A stretch of DNA of 64,000 nt from CAZGMJ01 sp964526785 (GCA_964526785.1 CAZGMJ010000005.1:111144-175143), one strand, 5' to 3'. Positions 51,160-61,900 are shown, counted from the first letter of the stretch. Notes: a model not told the origin generated them from the sequence alone. Program-made: numbers and translations.

Positions 51160-51435
51160 AATAGTCTCCAGTCTGTTGATATATGTTTCACACCAGTTCC
51201 CCGTCGCTCCGGACCATGCCATCAGTCCCTGCACTACGGCCGATCTCCATACGCCGGATTGACAGGACCGTCGCAGAAGATTATACCGCCTCTCCGCACC
51301 GCGCCAAGCGCATCCGGCCTCCGCGCCGCAGTATAAGCATCTTGCCCCAACCTCCGCCGCGGACTACCATATTGGTTGACGCACTATCGCTCGGGAATGC
51401 AACCGTTGTTCGAAACCTCCTTAAGGACCGTCGAT

Positions 51436-53640
51436 ATGAAGAATCAAAGTCCCTTGCTCGCGATTGCATTGCATATTGCTGTAGTTCCTTCAATCGTTGC
51501 CGCCGGTCTTGGCGCAGCGGCCGCGGAAAATCCGGAAGATCGCGCGCCGATGCCGCTTGAAGCTACGCTCAAGATCTATGCCGCTCGCAAGGCCCAAAAC
51601 CCAATCTCGCCGCATATCACCGGTAAGTTCTGTGAACATCTCTTCTTTAACATCACCAATGGAATGGACGCACAAATCCTCAGGAATCCCACGCTGTGCG
51701 ACTATCCGTTTCGTTCCGAACAGATGTCACCAAACGGCCTGGCCACGTTCATGCATGACCGCGACGAAATCGCCGGCCGCATACGCAACGGTGCCCCGCG
51801 ATGGGGATGGCCCCGGTCCGAGATCGACAACCTTGTGAAACACCGACTCGAAGGCATGGCCCCGTGGTGGACGAAACTCGGTCCGGTCGATGCCAGTCCG
51901 GATACGGGCCCTTACGGACACCGGGCCCAGCGAATCGCCGCCGAATCGGCCGAAGCGGGCATTGCACAGTGGACGTGGCTGCCTCTGCATCGCGTCAGAG
52001 AATACGAATTCGCCGTCTGGTTGCGCTCTCCGGATCTAAACGCGGTCGAAATCCTCCTTTTCGAGCCGGATGGAAAACGGCCCTGCGCACGAGCCGTGAT
52101 CGACACGGTCGATGGCCGATGGCGTCGCTTCACGGGCGGCCTGCGTGTCCCTCGCGACCTCCCGGCCGATAGAGCGTACAAGTTTGCCGTTCGCATGCTT
52201 GACCAAGGCCAGTTGATAATCGATCGCATTTCGCTTTGGCCGGCCGATCATATAAATCGAGCGGACCCCGACGTCGTCCGGTTGCTCAGGGATTCGAGCC
52301 TCTCCATCCTCAGATGGCCTGGTGGCAATTTTGTCAGCACATACCACTGGAAAGACGGCGTCGGCCCCATCGAGCAGCGCCCCACATTGCCGAACTATGC
52401 GTGGGGGCGGCAGGAAAACAATCTCTTTGGCACCGATGAGTTCATTGCGTTCTGCCGCGCCGTCGGCTGCGAACCCATGATCTGCATTAATGCCGGTTCC
52501 GGCACGCCCTCCGAGGCCGCTGACTGGATCGAATACTGTAACGGTTCCGTCGATACGCCAATGGGAGCGTTACGGGCCGCCAACGGCCGCCCCGCGCCGT
52601 ACAACGTCCGTCGCTGGGAGATCGGAAACGAACTGTGGGGCCGCTGGCAATACCGCTGGACCACTCCCGCCGGCTACGTCGACCGCTATCGCCGCTTCTC
52701 CAGGGTCATGCTTGCCGCCGATCCGAACATCATCATCTATGCATGCGGCGCGCCCGTCATGTGGGGCCAAGAATGGAACCGCAGGCTCATAGCCGGGACC
52801 GCCGACTGCATGAGCCGGACGACCGATCATCCGCTCGTCGGTGGCAGTGTTCCCGCGGACACCGATCCCCTTGATGTCTATCGCGATTTCATGGCGGTCC
52901 CTCAGGTACTTGAAGACAAGTGGGCGAACCTGCAATTGCAGATGAGGGCCGCGGGCATAGAAAAACCTCGCCTCGCCGTCACTGAGTTGCAGATGTTTGC
53001 CCGGCTCGGAAAGCCGTCCAGGCCCGACGCAGCCGCCGCGCTTACGCACGCCAACCTCGTCAGTCCCGACACACAGGCTGAAGCGATGTACGATGTGCTC
53101 GTCTATCATGCCGCCGTTCGCTTGGCGCCTTTCGTCGAAATGGTTACGCACTCCGCGACCGTCAACCACGGTGGGGGCCTCCGAAAGTCGCGCGAACGTG
53201 TGTACGCCAATCCATGCTATTATGCCCGGACGATGTTCGCGCGGTTCGCTCACGCCGTTCCCCTGCAAATCGAAATAGACGCCCCGTACGAATACGCTCC
53301 CGCCGTTCTGCCGGACCTGCGTCGGGTGGCCGACACGCAGAAATACCCGGTGATCGACGCCTTGGCTGCAATCTCCTCCGCTGATCGTCTGTTGATTTCA
53401 GTCGTGCAAAGAGGAACCGGGGGCGATGTTCGCTTGCGGATCGACCTCGACGATTTTGACCCCGCCGACAAAGCAACAGTTCATACCCTCGTCGCGGATG
53501 TCCCATGGGCTGCCAATAGCCTCGATGCCCCGCGGACGATTGTGCCGGTGGCTACTACTGTGCGAATTACCGACGGCATGCTCCGGCTTGATTTGAAACC
53601 CTACAGTCTCACCTGCATTGAAGTACCCGGGGAATCATGA
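51436..53640 (+). CDS. Secreted alpha-L-arabinofuranosidase-like enzyme (GH51 type)
   Basis: A 734-residue exported glycoside hydrolase. A signal peptide (about 1-30) precedes a GH51-like catalytic TIM barrel. WEIGNELWGRWQY carries the acid/base Glu, LAVTELQMF the nucleophile Glu, and an N-terminal ISPHITGKFCEHLFFNITNGMDAQIL is the family start. A region around residues 130-270 forms a carbohydrate-binding-like insertion. The C-terminal barrel-cap domain ends in LKPYSLTCIEV. It removes arabinofuranose side chains from plant or algal polysaccharides. AAGGA precedes ATG 51436. Confidence 0.88.
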   Translation: MKNQSPLLAIALHIAVVPSIVAAGLGAAAAENPEDRAPMPLEATLKIYAARKAQNPISPHITGKFCEHLFFNITNGMDAQILRNPTLCDYPFRSEQMSPNGLATFMHDRDEIAGRIRNGAPRWGWPRSEIDNLVKHRLEGMAPWWTKLGPVDASPDTGPYGHRAQRIAAESAEAGIAQWTWLPLHRVREYEFAVWLRSPDLNAVEILLFEPDGKRPCARAVIDTVDGRWRRFTGGLRVPRDLPADRAYKFAVRMLDQGQLIIDRISLWPADHINRADPDVVRLLRDSSLSILRWPGGNFVSTYHWKDGVGPIEQRPTLPNYAWGRQENNLFGTDEFIAFCRAVGCEPMICINAGSGTPSEAADWIEYCNGSVDTPMGALRAANGRPAPYNVRRWEIGNELWGRWQYRWTTPAGYVDRYRRFSRVMLAADPNIIIYACGAPVMWGQEWNRRLIAGTADCMSRTTDHPLVGGSVPADTDPLDVYRDFMAVPQVLEDKWANLQLQMRAAGIEKPRLAVTELQMFARLGKPSRPDAAAALTHANLVSPDTQAEAMYDVLVYHAAVRLAPFVEMVTHSATVNHGGGLRKSRERVYANPCYYARTMFARFAHAVPLQIEIDAPYEYAPAVLPDLRRVADTQKYPVIDALAAISSADRLLISVVQRGTGGDVRLRIDLDDFDPADKATVHTLVADVPWAANSLDAPRTIVPVATTVRITDGMLRLDLKPYSLTCIEVPGES

Positions 53641-53669
53641 GACGGCAGGGCGGTGTTGTCGCTTGTTGT

Positions 53670-56600
53670 CTATGGCCAAAGACGTTCGTCGAGCCAATCG
53701 CCACACAGCACCGCGTAATCCGCGAAGTCCACCGCCTCGTCCCCGTTCAGGTCCGCCTGCAAATCGACATCCCCAAGCAGCCACTGGCGGGCCATCATCC
53801 GAAGATCTCGCATATCCACGACACAATCCGCGTTGAAATCCGCGTCCGACTTCGCAGTTTCCGGCAAACACCGGTAACCGTACAGTCGAATGTCATCGAA
53901 GATAACCAGCCCGCGCGCCCCGGGCTCTGGATCATCCTGCAAACCGAAACCAATCGTCACTGCATGAATATCGTTTCGATTCACATCCTCGAAATCGCGC
54001 AGCGCTATGTTCCATTCTCTCCACTCCGCAGACAATGCGACGTTTGGATCGGGATGCTCGACCTGCGACAAATTGCCCTCGCCGTCTTCCACGGCTATGT
54101 ACAGCGGCGCAGGGGTATTGCTGACGACCCCTATATCTTCGCTGGCAAACGGCTCGCCCGAGATCGTTCCGGCGGTCGCAATCTCGGAGAATACCGCCCG
54201 TGCCTTGGCGTACCGTTGATGGCTTGTCAAAGCAAGGCCGATATACACATCCGCCTCCATCGGCACATCCGCGCTGCCCAATTGCGTCCATGTGTCCGGC
54301 ACGCCATTCACGTCGTTCGCATGATATGCCGCCATACGCCCCGAGAACTCCCGCTCAAGGCTGAGCCAGTGAGGCCGCTGGCTGACCGACGGCAACTGCG
54401 TGTCGTTGATACTGGTCTGCCCGTCGCCGGGCCGATACTGAAACGCGATACCCTGATCTCCTGTCACTGCCAGCAAAGCGTGGGCCGAATTCGGATCGAG
54501 GCTCTCGCGGATCATCAGACCTGCCTTGGCCCATGGGTGTAATTCAGTATCGTCTGCAAGGTTCTCGATCGCGCTGATTCTCGCCGTAATAGCGCCCGCT
54601 CCCTTCAGAGCCTTCCACGCGAAATGGAACTCGTCGGCTTCGATCCCGTTCACCGCCCATATATCCGCCCCGGCCCCCGTCATCGTGTACGTCCCTTCGG
54701 GGCCCTCTGTCAGACTTCCGTCCGAACGTGGATATCCTCGGTGCCACACCGATAGCGATTGGAGCCTATGCTGCGACCAGTCCCGCTTGATGCCGCCGAG
54801 TGTCCTGGTGGCCGCGGAATGCCCCGATGCGTTGTCGTAGTAGAAGGGCATTGCCTGCTGCCCGCCATGAACGATCTCCGTCTCGACAAAGTTTTCGCCG
54901 CCGGCAAAATCAGGATTCGAATGTCCGATCAGAGCCCCGTTGCTCTCGCTGTTCCAGCCGTCCTTCCACGTCTCGAATACGCGGTAGCCCTCGTAATTGT
55001 TGTAGTCCTCCATCCCGTCGATAAGGAGGAAGTCCGCCGTGCTGAAATCCCACACATTTCCTTTCCAGACGCCGCCGTTATTCGGATCGACATCGTTTAC
55101 TTCATCCACCCGCCAGTAGTACCTCGTATCCCACGCAAGGTTCTCCGTCTGCCACACCTCATTGCCCAGCGACGTGCTGCCTTTGTATTGAGCAGACTCC
55201 CGCGTTGCCTCAGCTACCGCCGTCGCATCGGTTCCCAGGTATATATCGTGCGAGATGGCTCGTTCACCGGCCGTCCAGGTCAATGCAACGCTTTGAAAGA
55301 CGTTTGCCGAGCCGTTGCGGGGTCTGGGTGCGCCCGCCTTCACCGGTAGCGACAGCGCGCCCTGCGGGACAATCTGCTTGACGGTGGACGGACTCTCCCA
55401 CCTCAACTGTGCCACCGAATGCCCGGCGTTTTCATAATACTCCATCAGCAGGCTGTGTGGCCCAGCCGCCAGATCGATGGAACCGCTCCGCTCGATAGCC
55501 GACTGATCGAACCAATGATCGATCAGAAGTTGGCCGTCGATCCACAGACGCACGCCGTCGTCTGTCATCGCGTAAAAGGTGTATGTCTCATCGAACGCTG
55601 CCTCAAGTTCAGCCGTCCAGCGAATCGAGTAGTTGTCGCTCCCGACGAGTGGATGTGCGGGCAGTTCCCCCCAGTCAAAATCAATTGTCTCGTCCACCCG
55701 GTTTGCCTGATGAATCTCGAAATCCTTCCCGCTGAAGTACTCGCCGCGCACCCCTCCACCCTCTCTCGCCGTCCTGAATGTCCATATATCACCCGTCAGC
55801 CTCTGCTGGCCGCTGACTTCATCCACCCGCCAGTAATACTGTTGCCCGTTCTCCAGACCCGGCGGTCGATAAGTGTTGTCTATGCTCAGTATCCCGTCAT
55901 GGGCGTCGCGCACCTGCTCGTAGCTTTCCCCGAAAAAGACATAGTGTATCTCCGCATCCAGTCCCGGCATCCATTTCAGTTCCACATCAGGCTCAACAAA
56001 CTTGTTCCCGTTGCTTGGATACGGCTGGTACGCGCTTTCCGGCCGGACCCGAAAATCCCACACATCTCCTTTCCACGGACTCCCGACATGAACGTCGTTT
56101 ACTGCGTCTACCCGCCAGTAGTACGTTGTGCCGGCTTCAAGAGGCTCGGGACGCAGGAAGTTCACCATACCCACCAGAGCGTAATCGTCCGTCTGGTTCC
56201 CGAGATAGGTCTCCGCCTGCCCGGACACAACATCACCTCTGTTCGTCCCGAAATACAGGTCGTACGATTGAGCATGGTTACCCGCCTCCCAACTCAGCCA
56301 AACCCACCGTGAGTCGTTCAGGCTTCCCTCTCTCGGGATCGGATTGTAGGCTTCTGCTCGAAACGCAAGTGCGGCCGCATCGTCCGCGTTCAGCGCCCGT
56401 CGATACACCCGGAAGTCGTCAATATGCCCGTGGAATACCTGGGTGGGAGCAACATAGCCGTTGTTGCCGATATGCGCCCACTCATCGAACTCATCCAGCC
56501 CGGTGTACGGCCCTCGTGCACGCTCTGCGCCGTCGACGTAGACAACGTATTCTCCGCTGTCCCATGTCAGCGCCACGTGATACCAGCGCCCCGGAGCAAG

Positions 56601-57092
56601 CGTCGCCACGCCGGCTTCCACGGCGTGCTCATCCCCCAATCCGACGTCCAGATCTGTGTCGCCCCCATCCATGTAGAGTTGTATACGGTTGTTGTACGCA
56701 GGCAGTGTTGTGTGGCCGAAGATGTATCGTGTGTCGGGCGTCTGCGGATCGGGCTCCACACGTATCCAACAGGCAACGGTTCCCCGCAGAATCAGTATGT
56801 GACGGGTCGGTATCTCGACATATTCGAAATTCGCATCCCCGTCGAACCACAGCGAACCGCCTCGTACGCCCGTCTCCGGCGCCCACGATAGATTCGCCCC
56901 GTGCACAGTTGCATCATTCAGCCTGCCGCTCGCATCGTAGGCCGTCATGCCCTCAGATTCATCGAACTTCCAGTATCCCGACATCCCCTCATTGACCTCG
57001 CCGCAACACGAGGCAATGGGCCAGATCACGTAAACCAGAACAGCCGGCAAGAGCACGAACAGTCTGCCTGCGCTGATCCGTGCAAATGGCAT
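53670..57092 (-). CDS. Large exported LamG/PA14/dockerin-type protein
   Basis: An 1140-residue exported protein from ATG 57092, with a hydrophobic signal segment at about 10-28. Domains in order: a LamG-like concanavalin domain (GYWKFDESEGMTAYDASGRLND...WIRVEP), Fibronectin-III-like repeats with TTYYWRVDAVNDVHVGSPWKGDVWDF-type ends (three copies), a PA14-like segment (GEYFSGKDFEIHQANRVDETIDFDW; FYAMTDDGVRLWIDGQLL), a second LamG/jellyroll-like region and two C-terminal dockerin-like calcium loops. Substrate-binding at the cell surface is likely; no catalytic motif seen. ATG 57218 would extend the N-terminus by 42 residues without a signal peptide. Confidence 0.82.
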   Translation of the reverse strand: MPFARISAGRLFVLLPAVLVYVIWPIASCCGEVNEGMSGYWKFDESEGMTAYDASGRLNDATVHGANLSWAPETGVRGGSLWFDGDANFEYVEIPTRHILILRGTVACWIRVEPDPQTPDTRYIFGHTTLPAYNNRIQLYMDGGDTDLDVGLGDEHAVEAGVATLAPGRWYHVALTWDSGEYVVYVDGAERARGPYTGLDEFDEWAHIGNNGYVAPTQVFHGHIDDFRVYRRALNADDAAALAFRAEAYNPIPREGSLNDSRWVWLSWEAGNHAQSYDLYFGTNRGDVVSGQAETYLGNQTDDYALVGMVNFLRPEPLEAGTTYYWRVDAVNDVHVGSPWKGDVWDFRVRPESAYQPYPSNGNKFVEPDVELKWMPGLDAEIHYVFFGESYEQVRDAHDGILSIDNTYRPPGLENGQQYYWRVDEVSGQQRLTGDIWTFRTAREGGGVRGEYFSGKDFEIHQANRVDETIDFDWGELPAHPLVGSDNYSIRWTAELEAAFDETYTFYAMTDDGVRLWIDGQLLIDHWFDQSAIERSGSIDLAAGPHSLLMEYYENAGHSVAQLRWESPSTVKQIVPQGALSLPVKAGAPRPRNGSANVFQSVALTWTAGERAISHDIYLGTDATAVAEATRESAQYKGSTSLGNEVWQTENLAWDTRYYWRVDEVNDVDPNNGGVWKGNVWDFSTADFLLIDGMEDYNNYEGYRVFETWKDGWNSESNGALIGHSNPDFAGGENFVETEIVHGGQQAMPFYYDNASGHSAATRTLGGIKRDWSQHRLQSLSVWHRGYPRSDGSLTEGPEGTYTMTGAGADIWAVNGIEADEFHFAWKALKGAGAITARISAIENLADDTELHPWAKAGLMIRESLDPNSAHALLAVTGDQGIAFQYRPGDGQTSINDTQLPSVSQRPHWLSLEREFSGRMAAYHANDVNGVPDTWTQLGSADVPMEADVYIGLALTSHQRYAKARAVFSEIATAGTISGEPFASEDIGVVSNTPAPLYIAVEDGEGNLSQVEHPDPNVALSAEWREWNIALRDFEDVNRNDIHAVTIGFGLQDDPEPGARGLVIFDDIRLYGYRCLPETAKSDADFNADCVVDMRDLRMMARQWLLGDVDLQADLNGDEAVDFADYAVLCGDWLDERLWP

Positions 57093-57660
57093 CGCCCGAA
57101 TTCCATGGACTGCAACCGAAGGCTTGACGCGCGCCGCGCAATCGTTGCGTTCTGATCGCGCCCCGTCGTCGGGTGCCTGCACTCTTCTGGTAAGTCGTCT
57201 CGCAGCCCTGTTTCGCATCTTCTATTGCATCGCAGCAAACTTGACTTGCTCAAATCGAGACATAGCCGTGGTACCGTTTTTCATCGAGCCCGTTTACAAA
57301 AAGACCCGTCCGGTGCGCACACCACTGCCTCTCGCCCGCTTCTCCCTTCACTTGATCAGACGCCGGCTCTTCTGGCCGGGTCCGAGTATGCTTACCTCGT
57401 AATTATACCAGATTCTACCGCTGAATCCCAGCAAATACTTGCTATTCGCCGGTCCGTGGCTGCATCACAGTGCAGCATTCCGCCCGTTTATTCATTCATA
57501 CATGGACGCCGTAACCGATCGCTCCGCCTCCTTTCTCGCCCATGGGGCCGAATCGCTCGTTTCTGCGTCCGAATGTGCCTCCCCGAACTGCTCGCGCATA
57601 CAGCCGTACTTCATGCTATAATCGGCGCCAACAATACAACCGTTGCGAAATGGTATCCGG
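57093..57660. other. Intergenic region, 568 bases
   Basis: No gene seen. Divergent starts of the LamG protein and the radical-SAM enzyme. An extended -10 is the only promoter element noted. Confidence 0.5.
57614..57622 (+). promoter_or_regulatory. Extended -10 promoter element of the radical-SAM gene
   Basis: TGCTATAAT gives a consensus -10 with TGn, 38 bases before ATG 57661. No matching -35. Confidence 0.5.
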
Positions 57661-58548
57661 ATGAATGATGGACCTGCTGAAAGAATCACCCTGAGCCCGC
57701 GAATCAAGGAACTGTACCGGCAGATGCGCACATGCAGCCTCTGTCCTCGCCGCTGCGGTGTTGACCGAATCGCAGGGAAAAAAGGGGCCTGCCGCGTGAC
57801 CGCCGAACTGCTCGTTAGTTCCATTGGCCCGCATTTTGGCGAAGAAAGCGTCCTCGTGGGCGACGGCGGTTCGGGCACGATATTCTTTGCCGGCTGCAAT
57901 CTGGCGTGCGTCTTCTGCCAGAACTACGATATCAGCCACTACTCCCGCGGCGTACCTGTCGGTGTCGAACAACTGGCCCGTGAAATGCTCCGCCTCCAGG
58001 ATATCGGCTGCGCGAACGTCAATCTCGTTACTCCGACGCACGTCATTGCGCCTGTTGCCGCCGCCATCGAAACGGCCCGTTCCAACGGCTTGCGCCTGCC
58101 CATAGTTTACAACTGCGGCGGCTACGAATCGGCCGAAATCCTCCGACTGCTCCACGGCCTGATCGATATCTACATGCCTGACATGAAATACGCCGATGCC
58201 CGGACCGCCGAACGCCTCTCGGGTGTGCCGAATTACCCCGAAATCTGCTTCGCCGCCGTTCGTGAAATGCACAGACAGGTTGGTGATCTCGCCATCCGCC
58301 GCGGAACGGCCGCCCGCGGCCTGCTCGTGCGTCATCTCGTCTTGCCGAATAACCTCGCCGGAAGCCGAACGATCTTCGAATTTCTCGCTCGCGAGATTTC
58401 ACCCTCCACCGCCGTCAACATCATGGACCAATACCGCCCGTGTTTCAGGGCCTCGCAGTATCCGGGCCTCAATCGCCCGGTCCCGCGCGACCAGTACGCA
58501 GCCGTCTTGTCCTGCGCCCGGCAAAAAGGTCTGAGAATTATCGACTGA
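57661..58548 (+). CDS. Radical-SAM protein of the PflX/pyruvate-formate-lyase-activase-like group
   Basis: A 295-residue radical-SAM enzyme. The 4Fe-4S motif CxxxCxxC is CNLACVFC (79-86). Four N-terminal cysteines (C25, C28, C32, C44) may hold a second cluster. DMKYADARTAERLSGVPNYPE and GLLVRHLVLPNNLAGS are typical of the PflX-like activases. No glycyl-radical enzyme gene is nearby, so the target is unknown. ATG 57661 is preferred over the in-frame TTG 57643. Confidence 0.86.
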   Translation: MNDGPAERITLSPRIKELYRQMRTCSLCPRRCGVDRIAGKKGACRVTAELLVSSIGPHFGEESVLVGDGGSGTIFFAGCNLACVFCQNYDISHYSRGVPVGVEQLAREMLRLQDIGCANVNLVTPTHVIAPVAAAIETARSNGLRLPIVYNCGGYESAEILRLLHGLIDIYMPDMKYADARTAERLSGVPNYPEICFAAVREMHRQVGDLAIRRGTAARGLLVRHLVLPNNLAGSRTIFEFLAREISPSTAVNIMDQYRPCFRASQYPGLNRPVPRDQYAAVLSCARQKGLRIID

Positions 58549-58566
58549 TCCGTTCCGGACCGTCGC

Positions 58567-59799
58567 TTACGCCGCTTCCGCCTCTGGCTTCTGCTTGACA
58601 TCCTGCTTGAACACCAGACAAAACGCACCCAGCAGAATGGCGGACATTACTGTGGCGATCATGAACACGGGGCCCCAATTCGTGACCTCGTCGGCTGTGT
58701 AATGAGCAAGCAGCCGGACGTTCACGAACGTGCCAAGCAGCATGCCCACGCCGAAGCAGATCAGCACAATCAATCCCTGGGCCTGTGCGCGAATTTCCGG
58801 CGGTGCCTTCTTGTCGACATACACCTGCCCGCCGACGAAGAAGAATCCGAAAATAATCCCGTGTACCAGAATCGCGACGTAATAGAGGGCGGTAACATCC
58901 CCCGCGAATCCACCCCATAGCGACACGTACCGCAACGCCAGGGCTCCCATCCCGATCGCCATCGTCCACTTCACTCCAAACCTTGCCAGCGCCAGCGGTA
59001 CCAGTAACATAAGGAATATCTCTCCCAGTTGCCCGAAATTCATCGTCATCGTAACCAGTTTGAAACCTTCGCTCTTGAAGAATTCCGACCCAAGCGAAAA
59101 GTACAGCGTGAACGGAACCATCACTAGCAGCGAGACGAGAATGAAAAACGCAAAATTGAGATCCTTCAACAGGACCAGGGCCCGCAGCCCCAGTGCATCA
59201 ACCACAGAAGCCTTCTTCCCCTTCGCCGGCGGCGGGGTGTTTGGCAGCGTTAAATTCAGCGCCGCCGCCACCAGCGCCGTAGCCGCACCGCAATACAACG
59301 GGATGTTCGTCCCATCGACCGTCGCCTCGAAAACATGCAGACCCGCTACTCCGAACAAACCGGCCGCTACCCAGCCGATAGAGCCGAATACGCGAATGCC
59401 GGGGAACTTTTCCGATGGCGCATGGGCCATGGCGATGGCGTTTGTCAGACTCCAGGTCGGCATGTAGCAGAACATCGCCAGAAGCAGGATAACGAACAGA
59501 GCCGCCGGGTCCTCCTGCCTCGCACCGACAAAGAACAGCACGGCACATGCAAAATTCAGCACCATCAGCACCTTCTCGCTGGCGAAGTGCCGGTCCGCGA
59601 CCATACACAATACCGGCGCTACCAGGCACCCCAGCGGCATTACCGCCAGAATCCAGAACTTCCAGTTGGACCCGACCGCGGCATTGTCCAGATAAGCCGC
59701 CAGCGGTACCCACCACACCGCGAACATCATATACTGCAGGAACATCATAATGCTCAGACGGACTCTCACATTCAGCGGCATCTCAGGCGTGTCGTTCAT
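58567..59799 (-). CDS. MFS transporter of the nucleoside:H+ symporter type (NupG/XapB-like)
   Basis: A 410-residue membrane protein with about 12 helices. The N-terminal segment RVRLSIMMFLQYMMFAVWWVPLAAYL and the FPGIRVFGSIGWVAAGLFGV loop are typical of the NHS (nucleoside:H+ symporter) family, also present as sugar/nucleoside transporters in Bacteroidota and Planctomycetota. GAGGGGAC precedes ATG 59799. The substrate is uncertain. Confidence 0.85.
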   Translation of the reverse strand: MNDTPEMPLNVRVRLSIMMFLQYMMFAVWWVPLAAYLDNAAVGSNWKFWILAVMPLGCLVAPVLCMVADRHFASEKVLMVLNFACAVLFFVGARQEDPAALFVILLLAMFCYMPTWSLTNAIAMAHAPSEKFPGIRVFGSIGWVAAGLFGVAGLHVFEATVDGTNIPLYCGAATALVAAALNLTLPNTPPPAKGKKASVVDALGLRALVLLKDLNFAFFILVSLLVMVPFTLYFSLGSEFFKSEGFKLVTMTMNFGQLGEIFLMLLVPLALARFGVKWTMAIGMGALALRYVSLWGGFAGDVTALYYVAILVHGIIFGFFFVGGQVYVDKKAPPEIRAQAQGLIVLICFGVGMLLGTFVNVRLLAHYTADEVTNWGPVFMIATVMSAILLGAFCLVFKQDVKQKPEAEAA

Positions 59800-60159
59800 A
59801 GACGTCCCCTCAGTCAAAAGTTGCGTTTCACCGTCGGCTCCATGCGCTGCTCACGTTCGCATGCTCCAACTGCTCGTAATCCACCAACAAAGGACGCCGC
59901 ATACTACCACATCCGCATCCCCTCGGCCAACCATATTCTGCCGTCGTGTCCCGTCAGACTCCCCTGATGCTTCCATCCATAAGACAACGTGCACGCTCCG
60001 AAGCTCCGCCACCGCTGTACGCGACATCCGAAAACCGCAGAAACACCCGTAGCCAACCGCCGGACAACACCGTATAACAAAGAGCATAGCGCAGTCGCCT
60101 GTTGCCCGGACAAACGGCAAGCAGGCTGCACGACCCGAAAACGTCACGAAGGAGCCCCA

Positions 60160-60582
60160 ATGTCGGGCATATACAGGTACGAACTGACCGTCCCCCGCGA
60201 CGCCCTCGACGAAAACGGGCATGTCAACAACGTGCACTACCTCCGCTGGATGCAGGACGCCGCCGTCAGCCACTCCGACAGCCGCGGCTGCACCGAACAG
60301 ACCACCGCCCTCGGCGCCGCCTGGGTCGTCCGTTCCCATCGCATCGAGTACTTCCGACCCGCCTTCGCCGGCGACCGCGTCGCAGTGCTCACCTGGGTCG
60401 CGAACTTCCGCAAAGTCCGTTCGCTCCGCAAATACAGAATCGTCCGCCTCAGCGACAACGCCATCCTCGCCGAAGGCGCCACCGACTGGGTCTTCATCGA
60501 CACCGCCTCCTCCTCCCCGCGATCCATCCCCCGCGAAGTCTCCGCCGCCTTCGAACTCGTCGCCCCCGAAGACGAGCCATAA
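60160..60582 (+). CDS. Acyl-CoA thioesterase (hotdog fold)
   Basis: A 140-residue 4-hydroxybenzoyl-CoA-thioesterase-like protein. The hotdog catalytic stretch DENGHVNNVHYLRWMQDAAVSHS contains the Asp/Asn and HVNN motif, followed by VVRSHRIEYFRPAFAGDRV and KYRIVRLSDNAILAEGATDWVFID. AAGGAGCCCCA precedes ATG 60160. It hydrolyses acyl-CoA or acyl carrier thioesters in the cytoplasm. Its neighbour is a sialidase, 88 bases downstream. Confidence 0.9.
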   Translation: MSGIYRYELTVPRDALDENGHVNNVHYLRWMQDAAVSHSDSRGCTEQTTALGAAWVVRSHRIEYFRPAFAGDRVAVLTWVANFRKVRSLRKYRIVRLSDNAILAEGATDWVFIDTASSSPRSIPREVSAAFELVAPEDEP

Positions 60583-60670
60583 AACCCCTGTATTCTGCGC
60601 AAAAGACCGGTACAATAGCCCCGCAGATGCGCCCTGAAAACCGACAATCATGTTTCTCCCGGAGACCCAA

Positions 60671-61798
60671 ATGAGACGCTTCGCAACCATGACAGCCCTC
60701 CTGTTGGCCCTCGCCGCACCTGCCCCGGCCGCACAAATCGACCAGGCCCCGCTCTGGACAAGCGGCCGCGACGGCTACCACACGTACCGTATCCCCGCAC
60801 TCGCCGTCACCACCGAAGGCACGCTCCTCGCCTTCTGCGAAGGCCGAAAAAACAGCCGCTCCGACAGCGGCGACATCGATCTGCTCTGTAAACGCTCCAC
60901 CGACGCCGGCGATTCCTGGAGTCCCCCGCAAATCATCTGGTCCGACGACGCCAACACCTGCGGCAATCCCTGCCCCGTCGTGGATCGCACCACCGGCGCC
61001 ATCTGGCTGCTGATGACCTGGAACCTCGGCGAGGACCACGAACGCGAAATCATCGCCCGCACCAGCAGGGACACTCGCCGCGTCTACATCACCTCCTCCA
61101 CCGACGACGGCCGCACCTGGGCCGCCCCGAAAGAAATCACCTCCGCCGTCAAAAAACAAAGCTGGACCTGGTACGCCACCGGCCCCGGAGCCGGCATCCA
61201 ACTCGAAAGAGGCCCCCGCGCCGGCCGCCTCATCGTCCCCTGCGACCACATCGAGACCGACCCCAAACGCTACTACTCCCACGTCATCTACAGCGACGAC
61301 CACGGCCGAACCTGGCAACTCGGCCAGAGCACCCCGCACCACAAAGTCAACGAATGCCAGGCCGTCGAACTCACCGACAACCGCCTCCTGCTCAACATGC
61401 GCAACTACGACCGCTCCAGGAAGAACCGCCAGATCGCCTGCAGCGACGACTATGGCCGAACCTGGCGCGGCCAGCAATTCGACAAAACCCTCATCGAACC
61501 CATCTGCCAGGCCTCGATCCGACGCTGCTCCTGGCCCGGCCCCGATACCAAAAACGTAATCTGTTTCTCCAACCCCGCCAGCACCACCGGCCGCGTCAAC
61601 ATGACCGTCCGCGCCAGCTTCGACGACGCAGCCACCTGGCCTGCAAAGAAGGTCCTCCACGCCGGCCCCAGCGCATATTCCGACCTCGCCGTCCTGCCCG
61701 ACGGCGCCGTCGCCTGCCTCTACGAACGCGGCGACAACCATCCCTACGAAACCATAACCCTCGCCCGATTCCCGCTCGAACTACTCAGTAACCAATGA
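60671..61798 (+). CDS. Secreted exo-alpha-sialidase (GH33-type, BNR repeats)
   Basis: A 375-residue exported sialidase. The signal peptide covers about 1-20. TYRIPALAV is the Arg-containing YRIP/FRIP motif. Asp-box repeats of SxDxGxTW type occur (STDAGDSWSPP; STDDGRTWAAP; SDDHGRTWQLG; SDDYGRTWRGQ), and CEGRKNSRSDSGDIDL carries an acidic residue of the active site. It removes terminal sialic acid from glycans in the periplasm or outside. CGGAG precedes ATG 60671. The gene is GC-biased with long runs of third-position C. Confidence 0.9.
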   Translation: MRRFATMTALLLALAAPAPAAQIDQAPLWTSGRDGYHTYRIPALAVTTEGTLLAFCEGRKNSRSDSGDIDLLCKRSTDAGDSWSPPQIIWSDDANTCGNPCPVVDRTTGAIWLLMTWNLGEDHEREIIARTSRDTRRVYITSSTDDGRTWAAPKEITSAVKKQSWTWYATGPGAGIQLERGPRAGRLIVPCDHIETDPKRYYSHVIYSDDHGRTWQLGQSTPHHKVNECQAVELTDNRLLLNMRNYDRSRKNRQIACSDDYGRTWRGQQFDKTLIEPICQASIRRCSWPGPDTKNVICFSNPASTTGRVNMTVRASFDDAATWPAKKVLHAGPSAYSDLAVLPDGAVACLYERGDNHPYETITLARFPLELLSNQ

Positions 61799-61900
61799 TC
61801 GCTCGTATCATGGACAGTTGCGCATGTGCTGTGCCGCGAAAGGCAAGAGACTCGCTGGTGCCAATACCGGCGACGAGGTCCTGTTCATGATCGTCAGCGG

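Noticed and set aside
60102..60674. 190-residue Arg/Pro-rich frame over the thioesterase gene
   Set aside because: Low-complexity product of another frame of a GC-biased gene; the thioesterase is the real product.
60494..61741. 415-residue minus-strand frame over the sialidase gene
   Set aside because: Gly/Ala/Val-rich translation produced by the third-position C bias of the real plus-strand gene.
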